A DNA stretch of 64,000 nt from Morinoia aosen (GCA_030386875.1 CM059562.1:46955757-47019756); one strand, 5' to 3'; shown: positions 1-10,767, counted from the first letter of the stretch. Notes: generated from the letters alone by a model not told the origin. Made by a program: numbers and translations.

Positions 1-293
1 CGTAAATTCTCGTCCCATTTTCTCCCTTTCCGTTTTTCTTCAACGTATTGATTGATTGAGTAGGTAGAAAAATAATTTTTTCTCTCACCTGCTTAATTTT
101 GTGCCTACGCAAATTGCCGCATACCGCATAATAATTTTTTTTCTCTTCGTTTCCAATTTCATATTTCCTATCTTCTGTTTCACTAAATTTGAATGATTGA
201 GTAGGTAAAGAATTAACGCAAACCCTTGCTACCTCATCCCAAGTCTTAGGCACTGATATCATTAATTGCGCATCCCCAAAAGAGATTGCTAGC
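1..293 (+). other. 5' leader of the gypsy element (partial)
   Basis: Non-coding sequence directly upstream of gag. It belongs to the internal 5' untranslated region of the LTR element that continues to 6871. The first bases do not match the 3' end of the LTR at 6840-6871, so the 5' LTR and primer-binding site must lie upstream of the window. The phrase gattgagtaggta occurs twice (about 52-66 and 193-207). Confidence 0.6.
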
Positions 294-1280
294 ATGCCTG
301 ACTCAGATAATGAAGATCGAGCCCACTCAAATCCCATTAGGCTCCCTCCTTTCATTCCAGGGGACGCCCACACTTGGTTTAACCAAGTGGAGGCCGTATT
401 TAGGTATAATAAAATACGTAGTGAGATTGACAAATTTTACGCGCTTGTTAGCGCCGCGCCCACAAATCTCCTTAATGACTCCAATGAGCTCTTAGAAAAC
501 CCTCCAGACCGCGATCCTTACGGAATCTTGAAAAGAAAAATTTTGGCAAGGCTTCAGATGTCAGATGCGGACAAATTCCGCAGTTTGGTAGACGCCTCAG
601 CTATTCCTTCTGTCTCTAGTTCTTTCTCACCCACTTCGCTAGTTAAAGAGCTGCGGAAACTCGCTACAGGTGTTGCCGTAGCTGAGGGATTTCTGAAGGA
701 AGTTTTCATGACGAAGCTCGCTCCTAATGTGCGTCCTTTCCTCTCGTTAGCGGGGCCCGAGCAAACATTAGAAAAATTAGCGGAAGCCGCAGAGACGGTG
801 ATCCGCAATATTAATTTGCCAAGAGAATCACAAGTTGCTTCCCTGAATGTAGCTGCTACAACTTTTAGCCCGTCAAATACTGCGCAAAATCAATCCTCTG
901 CCAAAATAGATAAGCTGCAGCAGGACATCGCTGAAATAAAGCAAGCTCTCCAAAATTTCCAAATAGGTCAGACCGTGGCTCACATTCAGCCAGGCCCAGG
1001 GAGATTCCAAAGCCACCAAAATGCCTACAACTATCCTTATGACTATCCCTCCAACTATCACTATCCTCCTCCTCCTCCTCAACGCTTTGATAGAGGTAGA
1101 TCTTATGATAGGTCAAATAATCAAAACCCCCGTTTTCGGTCACGCTCTCGTGATGCCAGTAGCAATTTATGCTGGTATCACCAGAAATTTGGTGACCAAG
1201 CTCGTAAATGCGCCTCACGCTTTTGCCCGCGTTATACCGAACAAATGACTTCGGGAAACGCCACCAGCAACGCACAGTAG
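294..1280 (+). CDS. gag: Ty3/gypsy (CsRn1-like) Gag polyprotein
   Basis: Structural capsid/nucleocapsid protein of an LTR retrotransposon, 328 codons from ATG 294. The N-terminus has the capsid-entry phrase RLPPFIPGDAHTWFNQVEAVF-like (residues about 17-36), typical of arthropod gypsy Gag. The middle is helical, then comes a proline/tyrosine-rich stretch (about 240-265). Near the C-terminus is a C-x2-H-x9-C-type zinc motif starting at CWYHQKFG, with further Cys downstream. A CHCC-type Gag knuckle of this kind is characteristic of the CsRn1/Kabuki lineage (established knowledge); the lineage assignment is my inference. Gag ends at TAG 1278-1280, overlapping pol in the -1 frame, so pol is probably made by ribosomal frameshifting. 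No internal stop is seen. Confidence 0.85.
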   Translation: MPDSDNEDRAHSNPIRLPPFIPGDAHTWFNQVEAVFRYNKIRSEIDKFYALVSAAPTNLLNDSNELLENPPDRDPYGILKRKILARLQMSDADKFRSLVDASAIPSVSSSFSPTSLVKELRKLATGVAVAEGFLKEVFMTKLAPNVRPFLSLAGPEQTLEKLAEAAETVIRNINLPRESQVASLNVAATTFSPSNTAQNQSSAKIDKLQQDIAEIKQALQNFQIGQTVAHIQPGPGRFQSHQNAYNYPYDYPSNYHYPPPPPQRFDRGRSYDRSNNQNPRFRSRSRDASSNLCWYHQKFGDQARKCASRFCPRYTEQMTSGNATSNAQ

Positions 1281-4200
1281 CGAGTACTGCGTTGCCTCAT
1301 TCCCAGACTACTCGCCTCTTGACAATCCTCGATCCCGTTACCAAATATCGATTTCTTATCGACACTGGATCCAGTGTATCCATAATCCCTGCCACGGTGA
1401 AAGACAAAAATAATCCATTAGTGGCTACATTACGCGCCGCAAACGGCACGCCAATACCTTGTTACGGTGAACGAGCCTTAGAGTGCAGTCTGGGATTGAG
1501 GCGAACTTTCCTGTTTACCTTCCTCATCGCGGAAGTCCAAGAGCCTATCATTGGCGCGGACTTTCTCGAAAAGTTTGGGATTGTTGTAGACATCAAAAAT
1601 AGGTGTATTAGAGACGAGGAGACACAGATCTCAATTCCCGCTGGTAGCATAACTAAAAAAAATGTCTTGCATTCCTTCTCGATTGCTTTCAAAGATGAGT
1701 GCATGTTTGAACAGGAACTTAAAAATTTCCCTGCATTAACAAACCCTAACTTAGTTTCTAATAACACGCAAACGTGCACAAAGCACTTCATAGAGACGAC
1801 GGGACCGCCAGTTTTTTCCCGTGCTAGGCGACTGCCGCCCGATCGATTGGCGTTAGCTAAGAAAGAATTTGCGCGCTTACTCGAGGAAGGCATCATCCGC
1901 ACCTCCAAAAGCCCTTGGGCTAGCCCTCTTTTGCTAGTACCCAAGGCTAACGGTGAATTCAGACCGTGCGGGGATTTCCGCAGGGTGAACGCCGTTACTT
2001 TACCTGATCGATATCCTATCCCCTACCTTCACGATTTCAGCGCAAATTTAGAGGGAGCACAAATTTTCTCTAAGATAGACCTTCAATCTGCCTTTCATCA
2101 AATTCCACTTGATGAGAGTGCCATACCTAAGACCGCGGTAATCACTCCGTTTGGTCTCTTTGAGTTCCTCAAAATGCCATATGGCTTGCGGAACGCTCCT
2201 CAGACGTTCCAAAGGCACATGGCTGAAATCTTCTCTGATCTCACTTTCGCTTATGTCTATCTAGACGACATCCTAGTGGCGTCCACAACCCCAGAGTTGC
2301 ACAAAGACCATCTTAGGGTCGTTTTTCAAAGATTGTCCGACAATGGGCTCCTTGTAAATCCTGCAAAATGTGAGCTCGGAAAGCCTTCACTGATTTACTT
2401 AGGTCATGAAATCTCTAGCCTAGGTCTAAAACCTTTGCCTTCCAAAGTAGAAGTGATCAGAAACTTTCCTCTTCCACAGACCCAAAAGGAACTAAGAAGG
2501 TTCCTAGGTTCTGTTAACTTTTACCATCGTTTCATACGCAACTGTGCTCAAACTTTAGCGCCCTTGTCCGACCTCCTCGAACCGAAACGTAAAGGCAAAT
2601 CTATCGAGGTAAAATGGACAGAAGAAGCGCGCGAAGCTTTTGAAACTATCAAGCAAAAATTAGCATCCGCGACTGAACTAGCCTACCCTATTGCTAATGC
2701 TGATTTCAGCCTCGTTGTTGACGCATCCAGTACCGCCGTAGGTGCTGTGTTGCAACAGCAAGTAGGTACTAATATCTCTCCTCTTGCTTTCTTTTCCAAA
2801 AAGCTGTCGCCCACTGAGCGTGCTTATAGCGCGTTCGGTAGGGAACTTCTTGCTATCTACCTATCTGTGAGACACTTTCGCTATGCTCTAGAGGCAAGGG
2901 AGTTTGTGATCTACACAGATCACAAACCTTTGACCTCGGCTATAAAAATGCCTTCTGAAAGACATTCGCCTAGAGAAGCTCGACACCTTTCCTTTATAAG
3001 TCAGTTCACAACTGACATCCGTTTCATTAAAGGTCTCGACAATACTGTGGCCGATTGCTTGTCCCGCATCAATACTGTCCAAACCAGTGGCGAAATCACC
3101 TTCGGCAACATTTGTAATGCTCAAAAGGAGGATCCTGAACTTCAGGACCTTCTCAAATCTTCTAACCCTTCCCTTCCAAAACTAACCTTGGTTGACGGCG
3201 TGTATCGTGATGCCGAGCGACCTTCTCGTTTGTATCTTCCTGCGACTCTCCGCAGAGTAGCTGTCCTCCACTACCATTCCCTCAGTCACCCTGGTATTAA
3301 CCGTACATTGCGTTTGATTTCTGATCGTTACGTCTGGCCAGCGATGCGTAAGGAGGTCAAGCAAATTGTGCAAAATTGCCATGCGTGTCAGAGTAGTAAG
3401 GTGGTGAAACATAATCGTGCAGCGCTGCAGAGTTGCGCATTCACAGGTCAAAAGTTTGACTCTGTCCACCTAGACCTAGTGGGTCCCTTGCCTGTATCGC
3501 GCGGTTATTCTTATTTGTTGACCATCATCGATAGGTTCACGCGTTGGGTTGAGGCTGTCCCTCTTCCTGATACACAAACTGAGACTGTAGCACGCGCCTT
3601 CTTATCAAATTGGATATCTAGATTTGGTGTCCCTTTAAAGGTCACGCATGACCGGGGATCACAATTTACCTCCAAATTCTGGAGTGAGCTTAGCACCACC
3701 TTAGGGTGTGCAAATACATCCACTACAGCTTATCATATGCAGTCAAATGGACTTATTGAGAGAGTCCACAGAGACCTCAAGTCTGCCTTGCGCTGCCTTA
3801 ATTGCAGTCACGATTGGACTGATAGACTTCCAGTAGTACTACTTAGCATCAGAAATTTGCACAGACAAGATCAGCAGTGCACAGCGGCTGAAATGTTGTA
3901 CGGGAAGACGCTTCGTCTCCCCGGCGACATTGTTGACCCAAAACCTTTGCCTGAATTTTCATCCGCTGACCGTTCCGCTTACGTAACCTGCCTGAAAGAT
4001 TGCATGCGCCAGATCAAGTATGTGGCTCCGCGAATGCCTCAGACTGAGGACAAGCTAGATCCTGCCCTGCAAGACTGCACACATGTGTATGTCCGAAATG
4101 ATGCTATAAAACCTACACTCACGCGCCCTTATGATGGCCCATTCAAAGTACTTAAACGCAAGCAAAAATATTTCATCCTCGACAGATTCGGCTCGAGCGA

Positions 4201-4615
4201 CCCTGTGAGCATAGACAGATTAAAAGTCGCATACACTTCTGATCATAGTGTAACTTATAACTCATCATCTTCTCCGCAGATTTCTCCTTCCACTGAGACT
4301 CGATTATATCTACCATCTCAGCTTCCTCAGTTGGCTGCCTTGTTGCCTAGTCAACTTGAGTGTAACCCTTTCTATGTGCCTGTACATTTAAACCCTATCT
4401 CTAACCCTGTCGTAGATTCTAACTCTAGTCCTCTTACTGACACAGCGACAAGTCTGGGGAGACCAGACGAGCCCGCTGCAGTAACTCCTGTTCCTAGGAC
4501 TCTTGCCGATCTAAACTTGCAGACCCGTTTGGTGAAACTTCCCCGCTCAGTATCATTTGCCAATTGCCGAACTCGGCAGGGTCGTGTAGTTCGCCCTCCT
4601 TCCCGCTACAGATGA
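1208..4615 (+). CDS. pol: Ty3/gypsy (CsRn1-like) Pol: protease, RT, RNase H, integrase
   Basis: Open frame of 1135 codons, -1 relative to gag. It opens at ATG 1208 right after an in-frame TAA at 1205-1207, so translation should begin by frameshifting inside the 1208-1280 overlap rather than at this ATG. Domains in order: aspartic protease with DTGSS at residues 52-56 and IIGADFL near 114-120; RT with the FxMPYGL block near 320-328 and catalytic YLDD at 351-354; RNase H with D505, E546 and D571; integrase with an H690/H694-C724/C727 zinc finger and a D756-D815-E851 triad (HLDLVGP, THDRGSQFT, GLIERVHR); and a GPY/F-like module (YDGPFKVLKR). All catalytic residues are present and the frame has no stop, so this copy may have been active recently. 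No envelope gene is seen. Confidence 0.93.
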   Translation: MRLTLLPALYRTNDFGKRHQQRTVASTALPHSQTTRLLTILDPVTKYRFLIDTGSSVSIIPATVKDKNNPLVATLRAANGTPIPCYGERALECSLGLRRTFLFTFLIAEVQEPIIGADFLEKFGIVVDIKNRCIRDEETQISIPAGSITKKNVLHSFSIAFKDECMFEQELKNFPALTNPNLVSNNTQTCTKHFIETTGPPVFSRARRLPPDRLALAKKEFARLLEEGIIRTSKSPWASPLLLVPKANGEFRPCGDFRRVNAVTLPDRYPIPYLHDFSANLEGAQIFSKIDLQSAFHQIPLDESAIPKTAVITPFGLFEFLKMPYGLRNAPQTFQRHMAEIFSDLTFAYVYLDDILVASTTPELHKDHLRVVFQRLSDNGLLVNPAKCELGKPSLIYLGHEISSLGLKPLPSKVEVIRNFPLPQTQKELRRFLGSVNFYHRFIRNCAQTLAPLSDLLEPKRKGKSIEVKWTEEAREAFETIKQKLASATELAYPIANADFSLVVDASSTAVGAVLQQQVGTNISPLAFFSKKLSPTERAYSAFGRELLAIYLSVRHFRYALEAREFVIYTDHKPLTSAIKMPSERHSPREARHLSFISQFTTDIRFIKGLDNTVADCLSRINTVQTSGEITFGNICNAQKEDPELQDLLKSSNPSLPKLTLVDGVYRDAERPSRLYLPATLRRVAVLHYHSLSHPGINRTLRLISDRYVWPAMRKEVKQIVQNCHACQSSKVVKHNRAALQSCAFTGQKFDSVHLDLVGPLPVSRGYSYLLTIIDRFTRWVEAVPLPDTQTETVARAFLSNWISRFGVPLKVTHDRGSQFTSKFWSELSTTLGCANTSTTAYHMQSNGLIERVHRDLKSALRCLNCSHDWTDRLPVVLLSIRNLHRQDQQCTAAEMLYGKTLRLPGDIVDPKPLPEFSSADRSAYVTCLKDCMRQIKYVAPRMPQTEDKLDPALQDCTHVYVRNDAIKPTLTRPYDGPFKVLKRKQKYFILDRFGSSDPVSIDRLKVAYTSDHSVTYNSSSSPQISPSTETRLYLPSQLPQLAALLPSQLECNPFYVPVHLNPISNPVVDSNSSPLTDTATSLGRPDEPAAVTPVPRTLADLNLQTRLVKLPRSVSFANCRTRQGRVVRPPSRYR
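1253..1295 (+). promoter_or_regulatory. -1 programmed ribosomal frameshift signal (gag-pol)
   Basis: The heptamer GGGAAAC at 1253-1259 lies in the gag frame as G GGA AAC, a canonical X XXY YYZ slippery site. After a 7-nt spacer comes a stem-loop: GCAACG (1267-1272) pairs with CGTTGC (1290-1295), and CAGTA (1275-1279) pairs with TACTG (1285-1289) around a GCGAG loop. The gag stop codon lies inside the hairpin. Slippage here would fuse Gag to the pol frame. Position, phase and spacing are seen directly; activity is inferred. Confidence 0.75.
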
Positions 4616-4647
4616 TTGCAGCGGGTGGACCTTTCGGTCTGCGCCTT

Positions 4648-4656
4648 GGGGGGTAA
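4648..4656 (+). other. Polypurine tract
   Basis: A run of six G followed by TAA abuts the LTR start TGTAGCAT. This is the expected priming site for plus-strand DNA synthesis. Confidence 0.65.
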
Positions 4657-6871
4657 TGTAGCATACCGCTACATCAGCGTAAAAATTAGAAATTCGCTAT
4701 TCATACTTAAATAAATTAATTAGTAGCATTAAAAATATTACTCTAAGTTATTATTAATTATTTTCTACTCCTAATTCGTAATCATTAAAATTTCTGTGTA
4801 AATACATGAGAGATCAAATAATCAATCGACATTTCGAGTTCTTAAGCAGCCCGTCTGGCAACATACAAGCGCGTCGCCTAGTCCACTCACTTTTGCTTGT
4901 GGCGTGGTTGCGCGAACATCTCGTAAGTGCAGTGATATTTAGGGTTAAAATAAGAGTAAAACCGGGTAAGAATATGTGCCATGTGTTTTTCGGTGTATTG
5001 TGTGTTTTAATCTAAAGATCTGCTCAGTGTCATGAATTAGTGATAAAGAAATTAGTGTTAAGATTCTGAGATTAGCATGTGTTTTATAGAGTGAATATTG
5101 AGTGTCATTTCCCAAACTCCCGCGTAAATTCATACTAGATATTCAGTTAACGTACTGGTTTTTCTCCTTACTGCAAACATATATTGCGGGTTTTGCCAGT
5201 ATCATATCACGAATCTTTCATAAACTACTTGTGGACGAACGCGGCCGAATTGCCGGCGTTCATTTGCCGATAGTGTCTTGCGTAATGGCGGAAAACTCTG
5301 CCGTCTTCTGTCACTACTACGTGATTTTTATTTGCATTTTAAACATGTGTTCTAATAGTATTTTCTCTTATTTTTTTTTTACAAATCATTTCTAGCAGTC
5401 TTTTCTTAAACTTGTTTAAACTCAAAATAATCATTAAAGATGTCCTTTTAAATAGCTTTTAATAAATTACGAAGTTATTCATGTCTATTTGCTAAAGTTT
5501 GGAACTTCATTCTTAATTCCATATATTTACGTAACCTCACTTAATTCGATATCAATCATCTCAATAAAATTAATTTACTTCATCGTATTCGTGTGACAAA
5601 CACCCACTACCATCTGCCTATCATTGAGTGTGTGCAAGACGCCGGCGGCTTTGGCTTATGCCAACGCGTGAAGCCGCTGGGTCCACCGCCGCACGAAATA
5701 TTCATGCTTTCGTTTTCTTTGCGTATTTTCCTTTTGTGAGATCCAAAACGCAGTTTTCCTTTTTCTTTTATCAGAGGGAATATTATTCCTTTTATTCCTT
5801 CATTCTTGCCAACGATATTTATCAGAAAAATTCAGTAAAACCTTTATCAACTAACTTTAGGGAATTTTTTTTCCCTGTATTCTCGTGCAGTTATCGAGAT
5901 GTTCTAGAGTACATAAAAAAGTCTAAATCCACATGCTACGTATTTTACTTAATTGATGTAATTCTCCTTTTTGTGCTTCATAAGCCATGCCTTGTTAAAT
6001 CATGTGCCTTCCATGATTTCAGGGGAATTTTCCCCGGTTGCCTTTTGAAAAATCAAAATAGTCTACAAAAAAATCTTAAATTTCATGCCTTGCATTTAAA
6101 GCAACAGAAGTAGTATCAGACTTTCTTTATTAAATTCTTCCTCTCTCTTCTCAAGTTAGCTGGAGTCGAGCCTGTAGGAGTTTCTCGGACTTCTCCGTGT
6201 GGGAAGATTTGTCATTATTATGTTGGATTTTCAGTAGGGAATGTCTTAATGTCTCTCCTGGAACGCCTAATCCAGCACCCTGGACTCCTGTGCAGGACCT
6301 CTACATCAGCGCCATACACACAACCATCACAGTCAAATCTCCCTGGGTTTTTTTCCCTGAGTGCCATGTTAAATGTTACGTTGTTAACCCGAGTCATGCT
6401 ATAACTTGCACACAACTTACCTTATTATTGAGCAAGCCATTTTGCATTATCTTGGGAAAGGCCAGCAAATCTACCTGAGCCTCAAACCTTTGAGTTACTC
6501 CATTTACCCAAGCTCGATTGTCTGCTAGACGTTTGGAAAGCAGACCTCATAACGTGACCACATTACGTCACTGTTTAGAACTCCTTCAAAGTTTTCCCCA
6601 CATACAACTCTCTCACCACGCTCGCTGCATCGCGTGCCGGCCTTCGTCAACTCCAACCTGGCCCTCCGGCACGGATTGCCACCTCGACAAGCTCTCCGAA
6701 ATCAAGAGCCAAAGAAGCCAGTTTTCACCTGGTTTCCGCTTCCAAAAATAAACTCCGCCACGGAAACTAAGCTGAGTCCACGAACGTGTTTCATTATCAC
6801 TCTCGTAATTTACCCGGTACGCTTCGAGATAAGATCGAGTTTTCATTGGCCGTTCCAAATCAATATTCACA
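4657..6871 (+). repeat. 3' LTR of the gypsy element (copy A, 2.2 kb)
   Basis: Starts TGTAGCATACC after the polypurine tract and ends near ATATTCACA at 6871. The boundaries come from comparison with the inverted copy at 7321-9469, which shares similarity along its whole length. A polyadenylation-type AATAAA lies near 5563 (about 0.9 kb in), conserved in the other copy. Some short open frames occur but are not conserved with copy B, so I treat the LTR as non-coding. At 2.2 kb it is long for a gypsy LTR. Confidence 0.8.
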
Positions 6872-7320
6872 TATACAATAATCAACGGTCCCGAAAAACC
6901 CGATATGTCCAAGCTAGGAAGTTAAATTCATGGAACCGGCATCATCGCTGTAAAGTGAAGCCAATTTTCGGTAGCTGTAGGCAGACTGTAGGCAGGTATT
7001 GCGTTTCGTTCCGAGCGGTGTGCACGTGTTTCTGGTCCTCCGACGAATATTGTGGTGAATTGAAGTGAAGTTGCTAAAAGATGGTATAGTTTGTATATTC
7101 ACGTGAGTACAGTGTGTGACTTTGTATGGAGTGCTCGTGAGAGTAGTTTTTTGTTGCGTGAGAGTTGAGACTGAGCATTGGGCTTTGGTGTGGTGACTTG
7201 CAATTTTTGACTGAGGTGTTTTGAGTGGTAGTTAAGCTTTCTTTGCATATAAAGAGTATAGTGTGTGACATTGTAGAGAGTGACTGTGTCTCGTTTTTGC
7301 TCCGCCGCTGGGTGGTTCAG
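6872..7320. other. 449-bp spacer between two inverted LTRs
   Basis: Single-copy-looking sequence separating copy A from the inverted copy B. It holds no gene. An imperfect internal direct repeat built on gtgtgtgac recurs near 7110 and 7260. It does not resemble the element's internal region, so copy B is not followed by gag on this side. Confidence 0.5.
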
Positions 7321-9469
7321 TGTAAATATTAATTTGAACGGCAAAGAAAAACTCGATCAATTCTCGAAATGTTCGGGGAAGATTACGAGAGGGTTAATGA
7401 AAAGTGGTTTTGGACTCAGCTCGTTTTTAGGTGGAGTTTATTGGAAGAGGAAACCAGGATAGCTGGCTTGGTTCTTGATCTCGGAGAGCTTGTCTAGGTG
7501 GGCAATCCTTTGCCGGAGGACCAGGCTGGCGTTGACGAAGGCCGGCACGCGATGGAGTAGGCACGGTGAGTGAAGTGGATTTAGGAGGTTGAATTTGGCA
7601 ATTTGAGATAATTGAGCGAGGGTCAGTGACGTAGTTCCGGAATAACTCGTGACTCCAAAATAAGGTGGGATGTGAGTGAGCAAGTAAAATCAGGCTCATG
7701 TGAGCAGAATCAAGTCGGCACATTAGCAGGGGGCAAGTTGAATTACTGGCTCAGATTAGTAGTAGCAAGTTTAATCACTGCTTAGGTGGGAATAGCTTTT
7801 AGCAATCAGCATTGGCACTCAAGAAACCCCATAAAAACCCAGGGAGATTCAAAGCTGTGAGGGTTGTGTGTATGGCGATGATGTAGAGGTCCTGCACAGG
7901 AGTCCAAGATGCTGGGTGAAACAATCCAGGAGAGACATCAAGACATTCCACTACTGACAATCCAAACATCATAATGACAACTCTTCCCACACGGAGAAAT
8001 CCGAGAAACTCCTACAGGTCAGGCACCGGCTACATTAGGATTCTCACTTTTGGCAAACTCAAAAGAGATAGGACAGATTTTTGGTTGACAGATTGTAGCC
8101 GATTTAAACAATAAATAAATTGTTTAATCACTAATGCCTCTGGCTTTAAACTCCGAGCATTAGGTTCAAGAAATTTCAAGAATATATGTCGAGATTCCTT
8201 ACGGAGACTACGGGCAAGTGAACACGAGATCTACGGAAATTGGTGAAAATATCAAGTGACTGCGCTTTTTGAAAAGCAGTAAAAAAACATAAAAAATCCT
8301 AAAATTCGAGGATATCAATCCTACTAAAAAATTCTGGTAGATCATTTGCACTAATAAAGAATTAAGGGATAATATCTATATCCCCAATGATAAGGGAAAG
8401 GAAAAAAAACCTAACGTTGATTTCACAGGCGGAAAATACGCGAAGAAGGGAAACACGAGAGCATGAAGTTGTTCCGTGCGGCGGTTTAACCGGCGACTGT
8501 AAGCGTCGGGCTCAGCTAGAGCCGCCAGCAATTTGCACACACTCAAGATAGGCAGATGGTAGTGAGTGTTCTTTGTCACAAGAAGGCGATGAGTTAAATT
8601 AAATTTTATTGAAATGTTTTTATATTGAAGTAAGGCGCTTACGTAAAGGTTTGCTAAGATATGGAATTAAGAAATGAAATTCCAATATTTATCAAGCATA
8701 GGCATGAATACTTTTCGTAATTTAAACTACTGCAAGTCGGTTTGTAAATAAAAAGAATAAGTGCTACTTATAACACATGCCTATGGTATTTATAGTCACA
8801 GAGTAGTAACAAGAGACGACGGTGTGGTTCCGCCATTACACAAAGACGCTATCGAAACAACGAACGCCGGCAGATTTCGCCGCGTCCGTTCCAAACAGAG
8901 ATTAACGTAGATTAGTGGATTATCGAAAAGAAAAGAACGAGCATGATTATGCTTTGATAATAAAATTCATGACACGGAATAAGATAAAATCATGACACAT
9001 CTGACGCAATATTTTACGCTAAATCACGTTGAGAAACAGACAAACACTGAATGAGAAACATGCTACATCAATATTCCTACGCATGCTACGTATCTTACTA
9101 ACACAGCACTGTCACTTATTAGTACTCACTGAACACGACGAAAAAGGAACACGATAATTTTCTAACACATTTAAACTCACGAGAATTTGCTTGTAACACT
9201 GCCAAGGTAGGACGCCAGAGTAAGAATGGCTGTTTGAAAGAAGAGACGCGCAAGTGCGCAGTGTTGCCACCAGAGGGCTTCTCTCTCGAAAAATGTCAAG
9301 TGTTATTTTTATTGTTTCATGCATTTACACAAAAACTTCAATGATGGTGAATTAGAAGTAGAAAATAATTAATAATAAATTAGAGTAATATTTTTAATGC
9401 TACTAATTAATTTATTTAAGTATGAATAGCGAATTTCTAATTTTTACGCTTATGTAGCGGTATGCTACA
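7321..9469 (-). repeat. Gypsy LTR copy B, inverted (solo or orphan LTR, 2.15 kb)
   Basis: The reverse complement aligns along its length with 4657-6871; on the minus strand it starts TGTAGCATACCGCTACAT at 9469 and ends ATATTTACA at 7321. It differs from copy A by many substitutions and small indels, so the two are not the identical pair of a fresh insertion. Neither side carries gypsy internal sequence: 9470 onward is a LINE, and 7320 downward is spacer. No clear target duplication is seen (ttcag versus actgt). Confidence 0.8.
8785..8797 (-). promoter_or_regulatory. TATA box candidate in LTR copy B
   Basis: On the minus strand the sequence reads GACTATAAATACC, a good TATA box about 0.67 kb into the LTR and upstream of its AATAAA, as expected at the U3/R boundary. 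The matching place in copy A (near 5315) has lost the TATAAA. Confidence 0.45.
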
Positions 9470-9597
9470 ACTGTGAGTAGTAGGAAACGTTTTTTGTTTC
9501 TTTTTTTTTTTTGATAACTTGATTTTCAGTAGATTTGGTGAGTGAAGACTTCTTCTGCCTGTGAAATTTGTACTGAGATAGAAGTCTGTGTTTGAGG

Positions 9598-10767
9598 ATG
9601 GCAAGAAATAGGACTGGTCGTAGGAAGGGAGGTGCAAGTGGAATGGATGAGGAGATTGAGTGCATGACTTGTAAAGAGTGGGTAGATATAGATGCATGCA
9701 AAGGTTTGAGAGAGATGAGTCGGAGGAAGTTGAATGATCTTGTGTTTACGTGCTGGAAATGTTTGAATGACGAGAGAAAGAAGTTGGAAGAGGAGGTTGA
9801 AAGATTGACAATTCTGATGGTTGCTTTAGAGGCTGATTTGAATGATGAAAGGAAGTTGAATGAAGGAAAGAATGAGAATGGTGCAAATGCAGTGAATGAA
9901 GAGGTAAATGGTGGTGGTGCAAGGAGTGCAAATGAAGTGGATGATGGTGCAAGGAGTGCAAATGAAGTGGATGATGGTGCAAGGAGTGTGAATGCAATAA
10001 ATGAAGTGAATGGTGGTGCAAATGTGCCAGATGAGAGTAGAAGGATGAATGAGCATGATGAAAGAAGTACGAATGGGAAGAGAGTGAAGGAGCAACCTGT
10101 TGATATGCCACATGAGGTGCAGGCGCCTGTAGTGGAAGTGAATGAAAGGAAGATGGATGGAAAGAGTGATGTGAGTGGAAGAGTTGAACGAAAGAGTAGT
10201 ATGAAAGGGAGAGTGAGACCTACGATTAGAATATGTGGTGACAGCATGGTGAAGAATGTGGATAGGTTTGTGAGTATGACTGACCGTAGTGGATGTACGA
10301 GCATGAGAGGAAAGGGAGTGAATGAGATTTGTAGGCATGCTGAGGAAGTGATAGATGGAATGGATGAAGGGATGGTTGAACTGCAAGGAGGTGGCAATGG
10401 ATTGCTTGAATGTGGGAGAGAGCGTACGGTGAATGCAATTATGAATGTTGTTGAAAGGGCGCGAAAGAAGAATGTAAGAGTGGCTGTGACCAGTCTGCTT
10501 AGAAGGCCTGCATGTGGCGAGGAGTATGAAAGGGTGCGAAAGGAGGTGAATAGGGAAGTGCATAAAAGGATTATGAGTATGAAAGCTGAGAGTAAGAGAA
10601 AGCGTGAAATGGGTTCCAGCTTCCTTGATATGGATAACCTGATCCAGAGTGGGTGTTTTCGTGGAGATGGAGTCCATCTTACTCAAGAAGGTGAGATGAA
10701 ACTCTCCAGGAGATACATCCAGTGGATTGGGTGTACTCATATTGTAATGGAAGGTGGAACTGGATGA
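9598..10767 (+). CDS. LINE ORF1: PHD-like zinc motif plus SGNH esterase
   Basis: 389 codons; ATG 9598 is the first AUG in frame (an upstream TTG codon is not needed). Residues about 22-55 hold a C-x2-C-x8-C ... C-x2-C pattern resembling the PHD-like domain of CR1 ORF1. Residues about 60-175 are charged and contain tandem peptide repeats (ARSANEVDDG) encoded by a repeated 30-bp unit near 9930-9990. Residues about 208-375 form an SGNH hydrolase: GDS with Ser216, GGGN with Asn267, and DGVH with Asp357 and His360, so all catalytic blocks are present. Such esterases are known in CR1-type ORF1 proteins; their substrate is uncertain. The stop TGA directly abuts the ORF2 ATG (TGAATG), which suggests coupled termination-reinitiation. 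Confidence 0.8.
   Translation: MARNRTGRRKGGASGMDEEIECMTCKEWVDIDACKGLREMSRRKLNDLVFTCWKCLNDERKKLEEEVERLTILMVALEADLNDERKLNEGKNENGANAVNEEVNGGGARSANEVDDGARSANEVDDGARSVNAINEVNGGANVPDESRRMNEHDERSTNGKRVKEQPVDMPHEVQAPVVEVNERKMDGKSDVSGRVERKSSMKGRVRPTIRICGDSMVKNVDRFVSMTDRSGCTSMRGKGVNEICRHAEEVIDGMDEGMVELQGGGNGLLECGRERTVNAIMNVVERARKKNVRVAVTSLLRRPACGEEYERVRKEVNREVHKRIMSMKAESKRKREMGSSFLDMDNLIQSGCFRGDGVHLTQEGEMKLSRRYIQWIGCTHIVMEGGTG

Noticed and set aside
5628..6113. 161-codon frame inside LTR copy A
   Set aside because: Not conserved in LTR copy B and without motifs; best seen as chance.
7321..9469. LTR copy B as the 5' LTR of another complete element
   Set aside because: No primer-binding site or gag follows on the minus strand below 7321, and no pol precedes it above 9469.
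9465..10740. Long minus-strand frames (about 300 codons each, Ser/Phe/His-rich) opposite LINE ORF1
   Set aside because: They are antisense by-products of the purine-rich, repeat-containing ORF1; composition is low-complexity and no domain is seen.
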